DNA from: Prevotellaceae bacterium UBA1743 | GTDB taxonomy: Bacteria > Bacteroidota > Bacteroidia > Bacteroidales > Bacteroidaceae | NCBI GenBank assembly: GCA_002314945.1 | Contig: DCHV01000101.1 | Location: 1-28,366 of the forward strand | Direction: 5' to 3' | DNA: 28,366 nucleotides | In this document: positions 7,601 to 13,381 of the stretch, in pieces | How positions within the stretch are numbered: position 1 is the first letter of the stretch | Layout: each line of letters opens with the position of its first letter | Position numbers and translations under genes: made by a program | Notes under the pieces: model-generated | Databases searched by the model: none | What the model was told of the DNA's origin: nothing | The model's input: the letters and a program-made list of their open reading frames with translations, nothing else

Positions 7601-10016
7601 GTTCTTTTATTCCTTTCCGCGGGATGTCAATGATGATTCTGCCCGATCTTCCATCTGCCGTTCCATTGACAGATGACGGATATGAGAACGATTCCGTATC
7701 TGCAAGGAGTGACTCGAAATAACGACCGTACTCCTTGAACTCGTCAGTTTCCTTCCATCTGTTCTTGTATAGTGCATAATCAAACGCTGTCACCTTTTCC
7801 TGCTTTACAGATGTTCTGCGATACAGAGATGATAGTGTATGAAGCAGCGTGTTTGACGAGCTTCCGTCGAAAATAATGTGATGAATGTCAAAGAAAAGCC
7901 ATGCCGCTTTTGGGGAGGAGAAAACAGAGAAACGTGCCAGATCGTCGCCAAGAAGGTTGAAAGGACGAATCATTTTCCCGAAGAAATCATCATCGGGTTC
8001 AGAAAACAGACTTTCAAATCCTACAGCCAGCTGAGCATCGTCCCGACGTATTTGGACAAATACTCCGTCATGCTCACCGATATGCATCTTCAGGATTGGG
8101 TGGAGTTTTATGGTTTCTTGTACGGAATACAAAAGCTTCTGAGCATCCCCACCATTGATCTTCAGGACGAAAGGTAGATTGTACATGTCCGCATTTCTGT
8201 TTCGTTCCCATTCGGCAAACAGTCCCAATTGGTTGTCGGTCAATGGGTAATATTCACGGGTAGTCTCTATTGGAATGGTTTGGATCTCCGTTTTGCACAG
8301 TGTCTCCCATTCACGAATTACGGGGTGCGCAAGGAGTTCTGCCTGTGGAATGGTAATTCCTAATTCGCTTTTCAACACCGCAGACAATCGTATTGCGCGA
8401 AGCGAAGAAAGACCCAATGATATCAAGTTCGTGGTGACTCCGAAATTTTCGGTCCCCGCTTCACGTGCGACTATCCGGAAAACCTTCCTCTCGAACTCGT
8501 TTTGGGGCGCGACGATGTCATTGGACAGCTGTAAATCCGGAACTGGAAGTGAAAGCCTGTCCAGTTTCCCATTCGGCAGTTTGGGCAGCGCGTCCATCCG
8601 GATAAATAACGTCGGAATCATATATGGCGGCAGGAACTCCGACATTGAGGTGCTAATGGACTCTGGTGAGACTGATACAGAGGCGACATAGTAGCCACAT
8701 AGCAGCGATTCCCCATTGACTTCTTTCATTGCTGCAGCCGCGGCACGGATGCCTTCAACCTTCATGATAGCAACCTCCACTTCACCCAATTCGACTCTGT
8801 TTCCGCGAATCTTCACCATATCGTCCTTGCGGCCATGAAATTCCAACACACCATCCTTGTTCCATCGCCCAAGGTCACCAGAACGGAATACCTTATATTG
8901 TGACCAGGGACGATTGACAAACTTTTCAGCAGTCAGTTCTTCGTTAAGCCAATAGCCTGCCGCAACCTGTGGAGCTCCAATGCAAACCTCGCCGATTTCT
9001 CCTTGGGGGACTGGATTTCCGTCTTCATCTTCCAGCACTATCGTCACTCCAGGCGTAGGCCGACCCAGCATTGGACCGTTTTCTGCTAATTTATCAAGAA
9101 GATACACAAAGGACACTGCAGAACAAGTTTCAGAAAGGCCATAACCGGAGATGATCTTGATATCACATTGTTTGGACAACTCCACTTTTGCCCCGCCCAT
9201 TCCTATTGCTCTCAAAGGAGTGTTGAAATCATTTATAAGCGGAATTCCAATCTGAGGAACAGTCGTGATGATGGTGATACCATTCTCCCTAATGTATCTG
9301 TCCAATGCCGAAATATCTGTAAGAAGGGAGTGATTCAGAATGAATATGGTAAGACCATATATGAGCGGAGGAAACAAATCGGAGCAGGAAATCACATAGC
9401 TGAACGATGGAATCTCGGCAATTACATCCTCATTATCATATTGATAGATGAAATTCATGCTGTTGCACAGACCTCTGACTCCCCCATGGGTGGTCAGCAC
9501 CCCTTTCGGCTTTCCCGTTGAACCAGACGTGTAGATAACGATGGCCGTGCCATCAGGATTCGCATTGTTAACCGGAACGGAAAGTGTCGAAATGGCACAA
9601 CGTAGCCTGTCTATCCATGACTCGTCTATCGTAACCACTGCACCAGCATCTTCCAACATATAACGGATCCTTTCCTCAGGATAGGTTGGATCCACGGGCA
9701 TGTATGCTCCTCCAGCCTTCCATATACCCAAAACAGCCACGAGGAATTCCTTTACACGCGGCAACTTTATAGCAACGAAGTCACCAACCTTCACATCCAT
9801 GTTTAGCAGCTCTGCTGCAACGAAGTCGGAACGCTTGTCCAACTCGCTATATGACATTGAACCGAATTCATCCATCACCGCCGTGGCATGGGGGGTCTTC
9901 TCAACCTGACGCAGAAATGCGTCGATGAAAGTCTCTTGTGTGTCATACGCTAACTGTTCTCCAGTGCCCAGAGCAAGCAGATGTGAAAATTGTTCCTTAT
10001 CCATAGTTGATGGCAT
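1623..10016 (-). CDS. non-ribosomal peptide synthetase, A-PCP-C-A-PCP-C-A-PCP-TE
   Basis: A three-module NRPS of 2797 residues from the start chosen here. Approximate domains: A1 19-493 (core YTSGSTGKPKG 162-172, NGK Lys484); PCP1 (Ser538 in LGLSSL); C1 588-993 (HHIIFDG, His713, Asp717); A2 1019-1498 (core 1167-1177, Asp1213); PCP2 (Ser1544); C2 1591-1998 (HHIIFDG, His1716, Asp1720); A3 2019-2483 (core 2158-2168, Asp2204); PCP3 (Ser2528); TE 2573-2797 (Cys2652 in GGHCVGG, Asn2679, His2776). Both C domains keep the active motif. A1 has Val208 where amino-acid-activating domains have Asp, and GLSET in place of GPTET. A2 and A3 share FDGSCLDLYP, so they may use related amino acids. No epimerisation, methylation or reductase domain is seen. 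The ATG at 10016 is preferred because an in-frame ATG at 10067 lies inside the promoter; 10004 is an alternative. No transporter, MbtH or phosphopantetheinyl transferase gene is nearby. Product unknown. Confidence 0.95.
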   Translation of the reverse strand: MPSTMDKEQFSHLLALGTGEQLAYDTQETFIDAFLRQVEKTPHATAVMDEFGSMSYSELDKRSDFVAAELLNMDVKVGDFVAIKLPRVKEFLVAVLGIWKAGGAYMPVDPTYPEERIRYMLEDAGAVVTIDESWIDRLRCAISTLSVPVNNANPDGTAIVIYTSGSTGKPKGVLTTHGGVRGLCNSMNFIYQYDNEDVIAEIPSFSYVISCSDLFPPLIYGLTIFILNHSLLTDISALDRYIRENGITIITTVPQIGIPLINDFNTPLRAIGMGGAKVELSKQCDIKIISGYGLSETCSAVSFVYLLDKLAENGPMLGRPTPGVTIVLEDEDGNPVPQGEIGEVCIGAPQVAAGYWLNEELTAEKFVNRPWSQYKVFRSGDLGRWNKDGVLEFHGRKDDMVKIRGNRVELGEVEVAIMKVEGIRAAAAAMKEVNGESLLCGYYVASVSVSPESISTSMSEFLPPYMIPTLFIRMDALPKLPNGKLDRLSLPVPDLQLSNDIVAPQNEFERKVFRIVAREAGTENFGVTTNLISLGLSSLRAIRLSAVLKSELGITIPQAELLAHPVIREWETLCKTEIQTIPIETTREYYPLTDNQLGLFAEWERNRNADMYNLPFVLKINGGDAQKLLYSVQETIKLHPILKMHIGEHDGVFVQIRRDDAQLAVGFESLFSEPDDDFFGKMIRPFNLLGDDLARFSVFSSPKAAWLFFDIHHIIFDGSSSNTLLHTLSSLYRRTSVKQEKVTAFDYALYKNRWKETDEFKEYGRYFESLLADTESFSYPSSVNGTADGRSGRIIIDIPRKGIKELCRNCGVTENSFFAAVLTQVFHRISREKAIQIAMFSSGRSMTELSGSIGMFVQTLPLVSHVTYGTVGEMLRLIHSQIVDTLSRDRYPYTLLAEKNGIKPNVMYVYQGDLIDDVDFGETGHEWHRLPVSSTISPLTVEILPEKEEYKIKFEYDNGLYGEKDMKLLSEVVGTLARGIAQSPLDITVNSISMVSDEKRTSLLNLGTGEKLVYDRSETFVDQFLYSVRQYPDSVAVVDSTSSITYRELDEKSNALAFRLIELGVRKDTFVAIMLPRVKEFMVAVLGTWKAGGAYLPLGSEYPKERLKFMLEDAEASIMITESGIWNDMSDAGLPTSTVIKLDEFSFGTSATSVNNAVADGLSYMIYTSGSTGKPKGTMLEHHNLRAFNEWMVKIVDIQPGEAITEHASFSFDGSCLDLYPALTVGGQVHILCNDIRHDMPAMVDYFNANHIKGCFLTTRLAQELLNNFDLPLEYMMMGGEKNYGFRASKVKVYEVYGPTETTILATAGLTDQTFPDINNIPIGRPAPNLTMCIVDENGQLVPRGMAGELCIAGPQVARGYWKQPELTAQKFTASPLDETERMYHTGDLSRWDENGNIIFLGRIDHQVKLRGFRIEMEEIESALSKYNGITSAVAEVKTVNGIQHLCAYYVANAPIEEDDLKSELAKSLTEYMIPDAFIRLNSLPMTPNGKVDRKALPLPELKADEVVHPQTERERLLFEVVSDELGTDQFGVTTNLISMGLTSIRAIRLSMAIKNRLGLNISTGDILSLPRIRDWQESVSDAIEVAEYRKYYPLTDNQLGIYIDWEQHRDGLQYNIPSAMKFIGVDAEKIVAVLKEVISNHPSLKTRIVQIEGKVMQLRRDDVEIPVLFEHLEEEPSVAFFQSRVCPFDLIDDNLARFEVYQTETAAYLFYDIHHIIFDGSAANVLLSDFAKILSGSGIEPEQVTAFDYALYYDDWKQSDRYGEYEEYFDHLVSDTESFLYPVSSTGLSSKGKSATLTISVPYDKICSFCRGLGITENAFFATVLTQVFHRISREENIQITTISNGRSMEQLSETMGMFVQTLPLVSRKNCGTASDILRDMQQQIVETVRRDKYPFIRLSERHGIKPNVLYAYQGDMIDYEAFSGLGNVEIIPLSLDTAKMPISVNVFPEGENYSLIVEYDEGMYSESDMKLLCNALSVFATSLAGLSPEEDISSVRLTDSSETASLIELGTGERLDYDTTKTFIDLFTEQAWKAPYNIAVVDKDSQLTYKELDEQSNAIAHWLIEGHDIEPNDFVAVMLPRRKEFVTSVLGIWKAGAAYVPIDPEYPEERKRFMMEDCEAKVVITEEMLHKISLLDSVQYSDINKTEPEGFAYMIYTSGSTGKPKGVVVTHENLCAFIAWMIPTLGLKRGDSTAEYASFSFDGSCLDLYPTIAAGGSLYILSEEVRKDIPVLIAYLSDHHIKGMFLPTKFAQMVFENNDLPLEYLIMGGEKNSGVRKTSTRIFEMYGPTEFAVASSFHLIEYEKDSSRIPIGHPVPNSVSLILDTFGNVVPRGISGELCLAGLQLSSGYWRRPELTAEKFVDCPYLPGQKMYKTGDLVRWNEEGQLEYIGRIDNQIKLRGYRIELGEIETAASKENGINQAIALVKNDTLCLYYTGEATEEEIKSKLSKTLTDYMVPSIYIHLDAMPLTPNGKTDRKALPELVLKPAEIIPAATRDEEILLTIARKMLGTDGFGVTDSLIEYGMNSIAAIKFVAAASKEGIALKVGDVLQKASIRKIASSNQTFGFWFHPFDPGKPVFVFTSGFTPWSKASVLLEKLSKCYNVFVFEDLRGHFDAVFSNDNLDEIVSFYCDYLEYMLPKGVKANIFGGHCVGGEIALRLASRYSYSTGEKPSICLWNARLIRIAKTRNTSVPSQNEIDALMNASESQLAAYDDLIRCTTIIWSLKEGLSDLPSYSGAVVYFRALRAEAEIFDISRGILTDNLPNMRFIDIDADHFSILSAENSERCLTEYLTPDV

Positions 10017-10036
10017 AATAATACTTATTTTGACCA

Positions 10037-10068
10037 CAAATGTATAAACAATAATCGTATTATACAAA
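10037..10068 (-). promoter_or_regulatory. promoter of the NRPS gene
   Basis: Read on the minus strand, TTTG (plus-strand CAAA, 10065-10068) is followed after 20 bp by TACATTTG (plus-strand CAAATGTA, 10037-10044), a full match to the Bacteroidetes TTTG / TAnnTTTG promoter. Transcription would start near 10030, giving a very short leader of about 15 nt before the ATG at 10016. This also excludes the in-frame ATG at 10067 as the start. Confidence 0.7.
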
Positions 10069-10245
10069 TAATGGCTATGGTATTCGCTATGGATGTTACG
10101 TCTGAGAAAGTGATTCTTGATATTTTAGGGTGTGTATTTTTCTGTTAAACCGATAAATTCTACACACTATTATATATGATTTACCTTAAATAATATGCTA
10201 AAAAACAAAATATTTGCCTTTTTACGGAAGAATATACGTTTTGTA

Positions 10246-10278
10246 TTTGGAAAAACTGAAAGAATATTGGTAATTTTG
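10246..10278 (+). promoter_or_regulatory. promoter of the XRE/ImmA-PIN operon
   Basis: TTTG at 10246-10249 and TAATTTTG at 10271-10278 with a 21-bp spacer match the Bacteroidetes promoter consensus. The ATG of the XRE/ImmA gene follows 26 bp later. It is divergent from the NRPS promoter, with 177 bp of AT-rich DNA between the two. Confidence 0.7.
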
Positions 10279-10304
10279 CACACAAGAATAAACATTAAAG
10301 ACAA

Positions 10305-11414
10305 ATGAGTACAGAAGAAAGAATGAAAGAGCTGCGCGAGACCTTCTCTGTTCGCCTACAGAACGCAAGGAAGATGCGTGGACTTTCTGTTGCGGAACTG
10401 GCAAAACGTTTGGATGGCGTGGTATCAAGTACTGCCATCGAAAAATATGAGAAGAAACAGATGTTTCCACAGTCGTCGGCCATCCTCATTGCTCTGGCAG
10501 AGACGTTGCAGGTTCCCATGGGGGACCTGCTTCGTCCCTTCACGTTGCAGATTGACATGGAACGCTTCTCTTTCCGAAAAAAGTCCAGATTGGGGAAGAA
10601 AGCAGAAGATAGTATCCTCCTCAACATCCGACAGCGTGTAGAAAAATACTTTGAGATAGAAGAAGTCTCCAACCAGTCCGTTCCCTATACGCTCGGTAGA
10701 TCTGTCTGCATGGTCGATACTGACGAGAAGGCCCGACAGGCAGCCATGGACGTGCGCCGTGCGTGGAATTTGGGCAACCAGCCGATAGCGCGGCCTATCC
10801 TGTTGCTGGAGGAGCATGGCGTAAAGGTGATAGAGGTGGAGGAAGACCCCGAATTGTTTGACGGTACCAGCAACACCGTGAACGGTACACCCGTGATTGT
10901 GCTCAACAAACGCTGCAAGGAGCCGAGCCGACCCGAAGAAGAACGCAGGAGGCTGACCGCCTTCCACGAGTTTGCACATCAGTACCTGACATTGCCCGAT
11001 AACATCATGGACAAGCGGGAGGAGGAATTGTGCAATGTGTTTGCCAACGAGATGCTGATGCCATCGGAGGAGTTCATTCGTATCGTGGGTGAACACAGGC
11101 AGAATATTTTCCCCATGGAATTGCGAGGCATCCAGTCCCAGTATGGTATCAGCGGACGTGCTCTCATGATGAAGGCAAAGCAATTGGGTGTCATCAGGGA
11201 AAACGCCTTCAAGTGGTTTTGCATCCAGATGAACAGTAACCGTAAGATGCGTGACTATGTGGATGCTTGCATCCTGACCCCCTGTCACAGCAACCGCTTC
11301 GAGCAATTGGTGATACGCTCTCTTGGAGCGGAGATTATCACGATGGGAAAGGCTGCAGAACTTCTGGGTATGAGTATTGGTCAGCTGAATGACCAACTTA
11401 ACATTGCGGGGTGA
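10305..11414 (+). CDS. XRE-family HTH regulator fused to an ImmA/IrrE (COG2856) Zn-metalloprotease
   Basis: The protein has 369 residues. Residues about 15-75 form an XRE/Cro helix-turn-helix (VRLQNARKMRGLSVAELAKR, then AIEKYEKKQMFP). Residues about 140-300 form an ImmA/IrrE peptidase domain with the zinc motif HEFAH (His221, Glu222, His225) and a likely third ligand Glu249 (FANEMLMP). The C-terminal part (LGAEIITMGKAAELLGMS) could be a second DNA-binding element. ImmA/IrrE proteins typically cleave a repressor or antitoxin in response to a signal; here repressor and protease are one chain. A PIN-domain nuclease gene starts 4 bp downstream, a pairing predicted computationally as a toxin-antitoxin type. 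I infer that this protein is the regulatory or antitoxin partner and may control its own promoter. Confidence 0.88.
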   Translation: MSTEERMKELRETFSVRLQNARKMRGLSVAELAKRLDGVVSSTAIEKYEKKQMFPQSSAILIALAETLQVPMGDLLRPFTLQIDMERFSFRKKSRLGKKAEDSILLNIRQRVEKYFEIEEVSNQSVPYTLGRSVCMVDTDEKARQAAMDVRRAWNLGNQPIARPILLLEEHGVKVIEVEEDPELFDGTSNTVNGTPVIVLNKRCKEPSRPEEERRRLTAFHEFAHQYLTLPDNIMDKREEELCNVFANEMLMPSEEFIRIVGEHRQNIFPMELRGIQSQYGISGRALMMKAKQLGVIRENAFKWFCIQMNSNRKMRDYVDACILTPCHSNRFEQLVIRSLGAEIITMGKAAELLGMSIGQLNDQLNIAG

Positions 11415-11418
11415 TACG

Positions 11419-11961
11419 ATGGAATTGATTGTCGAGGATACGAATATACTCATCGACCTTGCTAATATCGGGTTGATTGACAGGTGTCGGCAGTTGGAAG
11501 TCTCATTCCATACCACCGATATGGTCGTCAGTGAACTCAGGGACGGGAAGCAGAGGCAGATAATAGGAAAACATATAGGGGAGGGGGGACTTGCCGTAGT
11601 TACTCTCCAGAACAGGGATTTCGTCGAGGTGACCATGGCTTATCACCAGATGTCGCGCCATACGAACCTCAGTATGGCCGACGTTTCCGTCCTATGGTTG
11701 GCCCAGCACATGAACTGTCGCCTTCTGAGCAATGACCAAAAACTCATCCGCCATGCCGAGAGCCAAGGCGTACAGGCCAATGGGATACTTTGGCTCACCG
11801 ATCTGATGGTGGAACGTGGCATTGTCGCACCCGCCGAAATGATTGACTATCTACAGAAACTCCTTTTCTCCAACGAACGCTCCCCTCACAAGCTTATCAT
11901 GGAGAGAATAGATGATTATACGAGAGATATTGCCTGCAACGTGAAACCTAAAGCGAAGTAG
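11419..11961 (+). CDS. PIN-domain ribonuclease-like protein, probable toxin partner
   Basis: The 180-residue protein has the PIN fold layout: Asp7 in VEDTNILIDLA, Glu39 in MVVSELRDG, Asp88 in SMADVSVLWLA, and Asp106 in LLSNDQKL, the four acidic residues expected for metal-dependent RNA cleavage. The C-terminal 40 residues are helical and may bind the partner. The start at 11419 is chosen because MELIVEDTN begins the first strand of the fold. An in-frame ATG at 11389 would add ten residues lying inside the upstream gene. It sits 4 bp after the XRE/ImmA stop, so the pair is almost certainly co-transcribed and coupled. It could also be a housekeeping RNase-like PIN protein, but the pairing favours a toxin role. 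Confidence 0.85.
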   Translation: MELIVEDTNILIDLANIGLIDRCRQLEVSFHTTDMVVSELRDGKQRQIIGKHIGEGGLAVVTLQNRDFVEVTMAYHQMSRHTNLSMADVSVLWLAQHMNCRLLSNDQKLIRHAESQGVQANGILWLTDLMVERGIVAPAEMIDYLQKLLFSNERSPHKLIMERIDDYTRDIACNVKPKAK

Positions 11962-11995
11962 GGAGGGAGCTTGTAAAATAACAGAAAAACAAATA

Positions 11996-12655
11996 ATGCA
12001 AAGCAGCACAAACCTACAAAAAAACAATTTCCGCATAAATTTGACGGATTTATGCAGAGGGAATGACTATGCTGCTTTGACAGATGGGTATAACAGGAAC
12101 CGTATTCAGGAACTTGTATGGTCTATGGAGGATTCCGACAGGACCTATGTGCTTCGTGCTATTTCTATTCAGAGAAAGTTGGATAATTGTCCAGAAGAGG
12201 ATTATGAGCAATTTGAGCGACTCTTTCATGACCAATTGGAGCTGCAAACAGAATATTCTGACGCCAAGAAACGAGAAACCCCAAAGATTGTTGAACCACA
12301 AGAATTTCCTTTAAAGGCAAAAGGTTGGAATACATTGGAATGGAGCGTTTTTTTCTATTATGTATGTGATAAACTCGGAATATTCTTGAAAAATGACGAT
12401 TGCAAAAACTGTAATCAACAAATAGCGATAGAAGCCATCTCAAAAGCAACGGGTTATTCACCGGCTTCATTTGTTGATCGACTGAATATTGACCCAGCTG
12501 ATTCAGCAACAAGAAAGGCGATGAAGAAAGTTGCAACTGACATAAAACAGTTTATGCCAATTGTTGAGAATGAGATAAAGAGGGATTATGAGGAGTATGA
12601 AGAGGAGTTTTCCCAGAGGGAAAGAGAAAAAAAAAATAAAAAAATTGCAGGATAG
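11996..12655 (+). CDS. hypothetical protein, possible third member of the XRE/ImmA-PIN operon
   Basis: I do not recognise this 219-residue protein. It starts 34 bp after the PIN gene on the same strand with no clear promoter between them, so it may be co-transcribed. It is soluble, with no signal peptide or membrane segment. A central region (about 110-165) contains WNTLEWSVFFYYVCDKLGIF and a short helix-rich stretch ending ATGYSPASFVDRL. Two Cys near residues 136 and 139 (CKNC) could bind metal or be incidental. The last 35 residues are strongly charged (EEYEEEFSQREREKKNKK) and likely helical. Its gene ends in long A runs, including about ten consecutive A near 12617-12626, making it locally AT-rich compared with the neighbours. 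Confidence 0.75.
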   Translation: MQSSTNLQKNNFRINLTDLCRGNDYAALTDGYNRNRIQELVWSMEDSDRTYVLRAISIQRKLDNCPEEDYEQFERLFHDQLELQTEYSDAKKRETPKIVEPQEFPLKAKGWNTLEWSVFFYYVCDKLGIFLKNDDCKNCNQQIAIEAISKATGYSPASFVDRLNIDPADSATRKAMKKVATDIKQFMPIVENEIKRDYEEYEEEFSQREREKKNKKIAG

Positions 12656-12664
12656 CCTACCATG

Positions 12665-12684
12665 TACCAGGTAATTACCAGGTA
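12665..12684 (+). repeat. 9-bp direct repeat TACCAGGTA x2, 11-bp period
   Basis: TACCAGGTA occurs at 12665-12673 and again at 12676-12684, offset by 11 bp, about one helical turn. It lies 9 bp after the stop of the 219-residue ORF and 56 bp before the next start. The spacing suits a two-site operator bound on one DNA face. No direct evidence links it to a regulator. Confidence 0.5.
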
Positions 12685-12701
12685 TGTGCCTTTGAAATTC
12701 G

Positions 12702-12735
12702 CGGCGTGAATGTTCCACTAACGGACTTCACGCCG
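12702..12735 (+). promoter_or_regulatory. perfect 9-bp hairpin between two gene blocks
   Basis: CGGCGTGAA (12702-12710) pairs fully with TTCACGCCG (12727-12735) across a 16-nt loop. Only TTATT follows, so it is a poor intrinsic terminator going rightward. It ends 5 bp before the ATG of the 60-residue ORF, where it could affect translation or the ends of mRNAs. It may still work as a weak terminator for the operon on its left. Confidence 0.5.
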
Positions 12736-12740
12736 TTATT

Positions 12741-12923
12741 ATGTTACAAAATCAAAACTTTTTGGAAAGGTCTGAAGAACAGTACGACCTGTATCCTATC
12801 AGCAGTTTGGGCATTTCGGAACGCTCGGCGCAACGGATGCTATGCCGATTCCGTCATGTGTGCGGAATCGTAAACCCTATTAGCAAGGGAGTGTTTTACA
12901 AACTCACAAGAAAGGAGGAGTGA
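12741..12923 (+). CDS. small unrecognised protein upstream of the DUF4248 gene
   Basis: The ORF has 60 residues, rich in Arg and Ser, with a middle segment GISERSAQRMLCRFRHVCGI that could be a short helix-turn-helix-like piece, and a basic end (FYKLTRKEE). I do not recognise the family. Its stop is 3 bp before the ATG of the DUF4248 gene, and the strong purine tract AAAGGAGGAG overlapping its last codons would act as ribosome-binding site for that gene. The tight spacing supports real translation, but the ORF is short and could be only a leader. Confidence 0.5.
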   Translation: MLQNQNFLERSEEQYDLYPISSLGISERSAQRMLCRFRHVCGIVNPISKGVFYKLTRKEE

Positions 12924-12926
12924 GCC

Positions 12927-13151
12927 ATGGAGAAAAAATTCGAGATACGTTCCTATACCAAGAAGGAACTGGCCTTGCTTTACTTCCCCACGGCGCAGAA
13001 TCCTCACACGGCAGTGAATCACCTGATGAGCTGGATAAACCGCTGCAAGGGGCTGCGCGAGGCATTGGATGCACAGGGTTACCAGAAGACACAGAAATGG
13101 TTCTCCCCGAGGGAAATGCGCATACTCGTCGAGTTTATTGGTGAGCCGTAG
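12927..13151 (+). CDS. DUF4248 family protein
   Basis: This 74-residue protein matches the DUF4248 pattern found in Bacteroidales: IRSYTKKELALLYFP near the start, LMSWINRCKGL in the middle, and KWFSPREMRILVEFIGEP at the end. The length is normal for the family. Its function is unknown; genes of this family are often found next to HU-like DNA-binding protein genes, and a role in DNA binding or gene regulation is possible but not shown. It has an unusually good Shine-Dalgarno-like AAAGGAGG about 10 bp upstream of its ATG, which is rare in this phylum. It follows the 60-residue ORF by 3 bp, so they form one unit. Confidence 0.8.
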   Translation: MEKKFEIRSYTKKELALLYFPTAQNPHTAVNHLMSWINRCKGLREALDAQGYQKTQKWFSPREMRILVEFIGEP

Positions 13152-13250
13152 GTAAATAATCTCCTCGAATCGCACGCAACGTATGGTAACGTACATGTGC
13201 TGAGGGGGAAGGTTGTAATTTCGTATCGTGAAAGGGTGAGACTTATCGGT

Positions 13251-13294
13251 CGCTTGTTCGCCGCTTGTTCGCCGCTTGTTCGCCGCTTGTTCGC
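13251..13294 (+). repeat. tandem repeat, four copies of CGCTTGTTCGC
   Basis: Four exact head-to-tail copies of the 11-mer CGCTTGTTCGC occupy 13251-13294, followed by a degenerate continuation (CTAAGTCGCCC). The array lies in the 230-bp gap between the DUF4248 gene and the DUF6266-like gene. The rest of this gap shows no consensus promoter; the nearest match, TAATTTCG near 13216, is one base off and lacks a -33 partner. The 11-bp unit matches one DNA turn and could vary in copy number by slippage. Confidence 0.8.
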
Positions 13295-13381
13295 CTAAGT
13301 CGCCCTTTCCAGACTCTAACAACATTTAAAAAACAGGAGAGGAGACTACCTGAGATTTCATCCAAAAGTGGCTCAAGAAAC

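Noticed and set aside
10017..10067. Upstream ATG (10067) as the NRPS start
   Set aside because: It falls within the -33 element of a consensus promoter and adds a hydrophobic 17-residue stretch not found in NRPS starts.
11389..11418. Upstream ATG for the PIN gene
   Set aside because: It lies inside the preceding gene and adds ten residues before the first strand of the PIN fold.
10425..11636. 403-codon minus-strand open frame
   Set aside because: It lies opposite the XRE/ImmA and PIN genes, whose domains and active-site residues are clear. Its translation has no recognisable domain, so it is an antisense shadow.
12615..12645. A-tract phase-variation site in the 219-residue gene
   Set aside because: The runs lie in the last dozen codons, so a shift would change only the charged tail; no switching role is supported.
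12702..12735. Strong intrinsic terminator
   Set aside because: The stem is good but the loop is long and only TTATT follows, so it is recorded as a hairpin of uncertain role.
13251..13294. CRISPR array
   Set aside because: The 11-bp units are directly adjacent with no spacers, and no cas gene is present.
13265..13381. Upstream ATG (13265) for the DUF6266-like gene
   Set aside because: The extension translates the tandem repeat region and resembles no family member.
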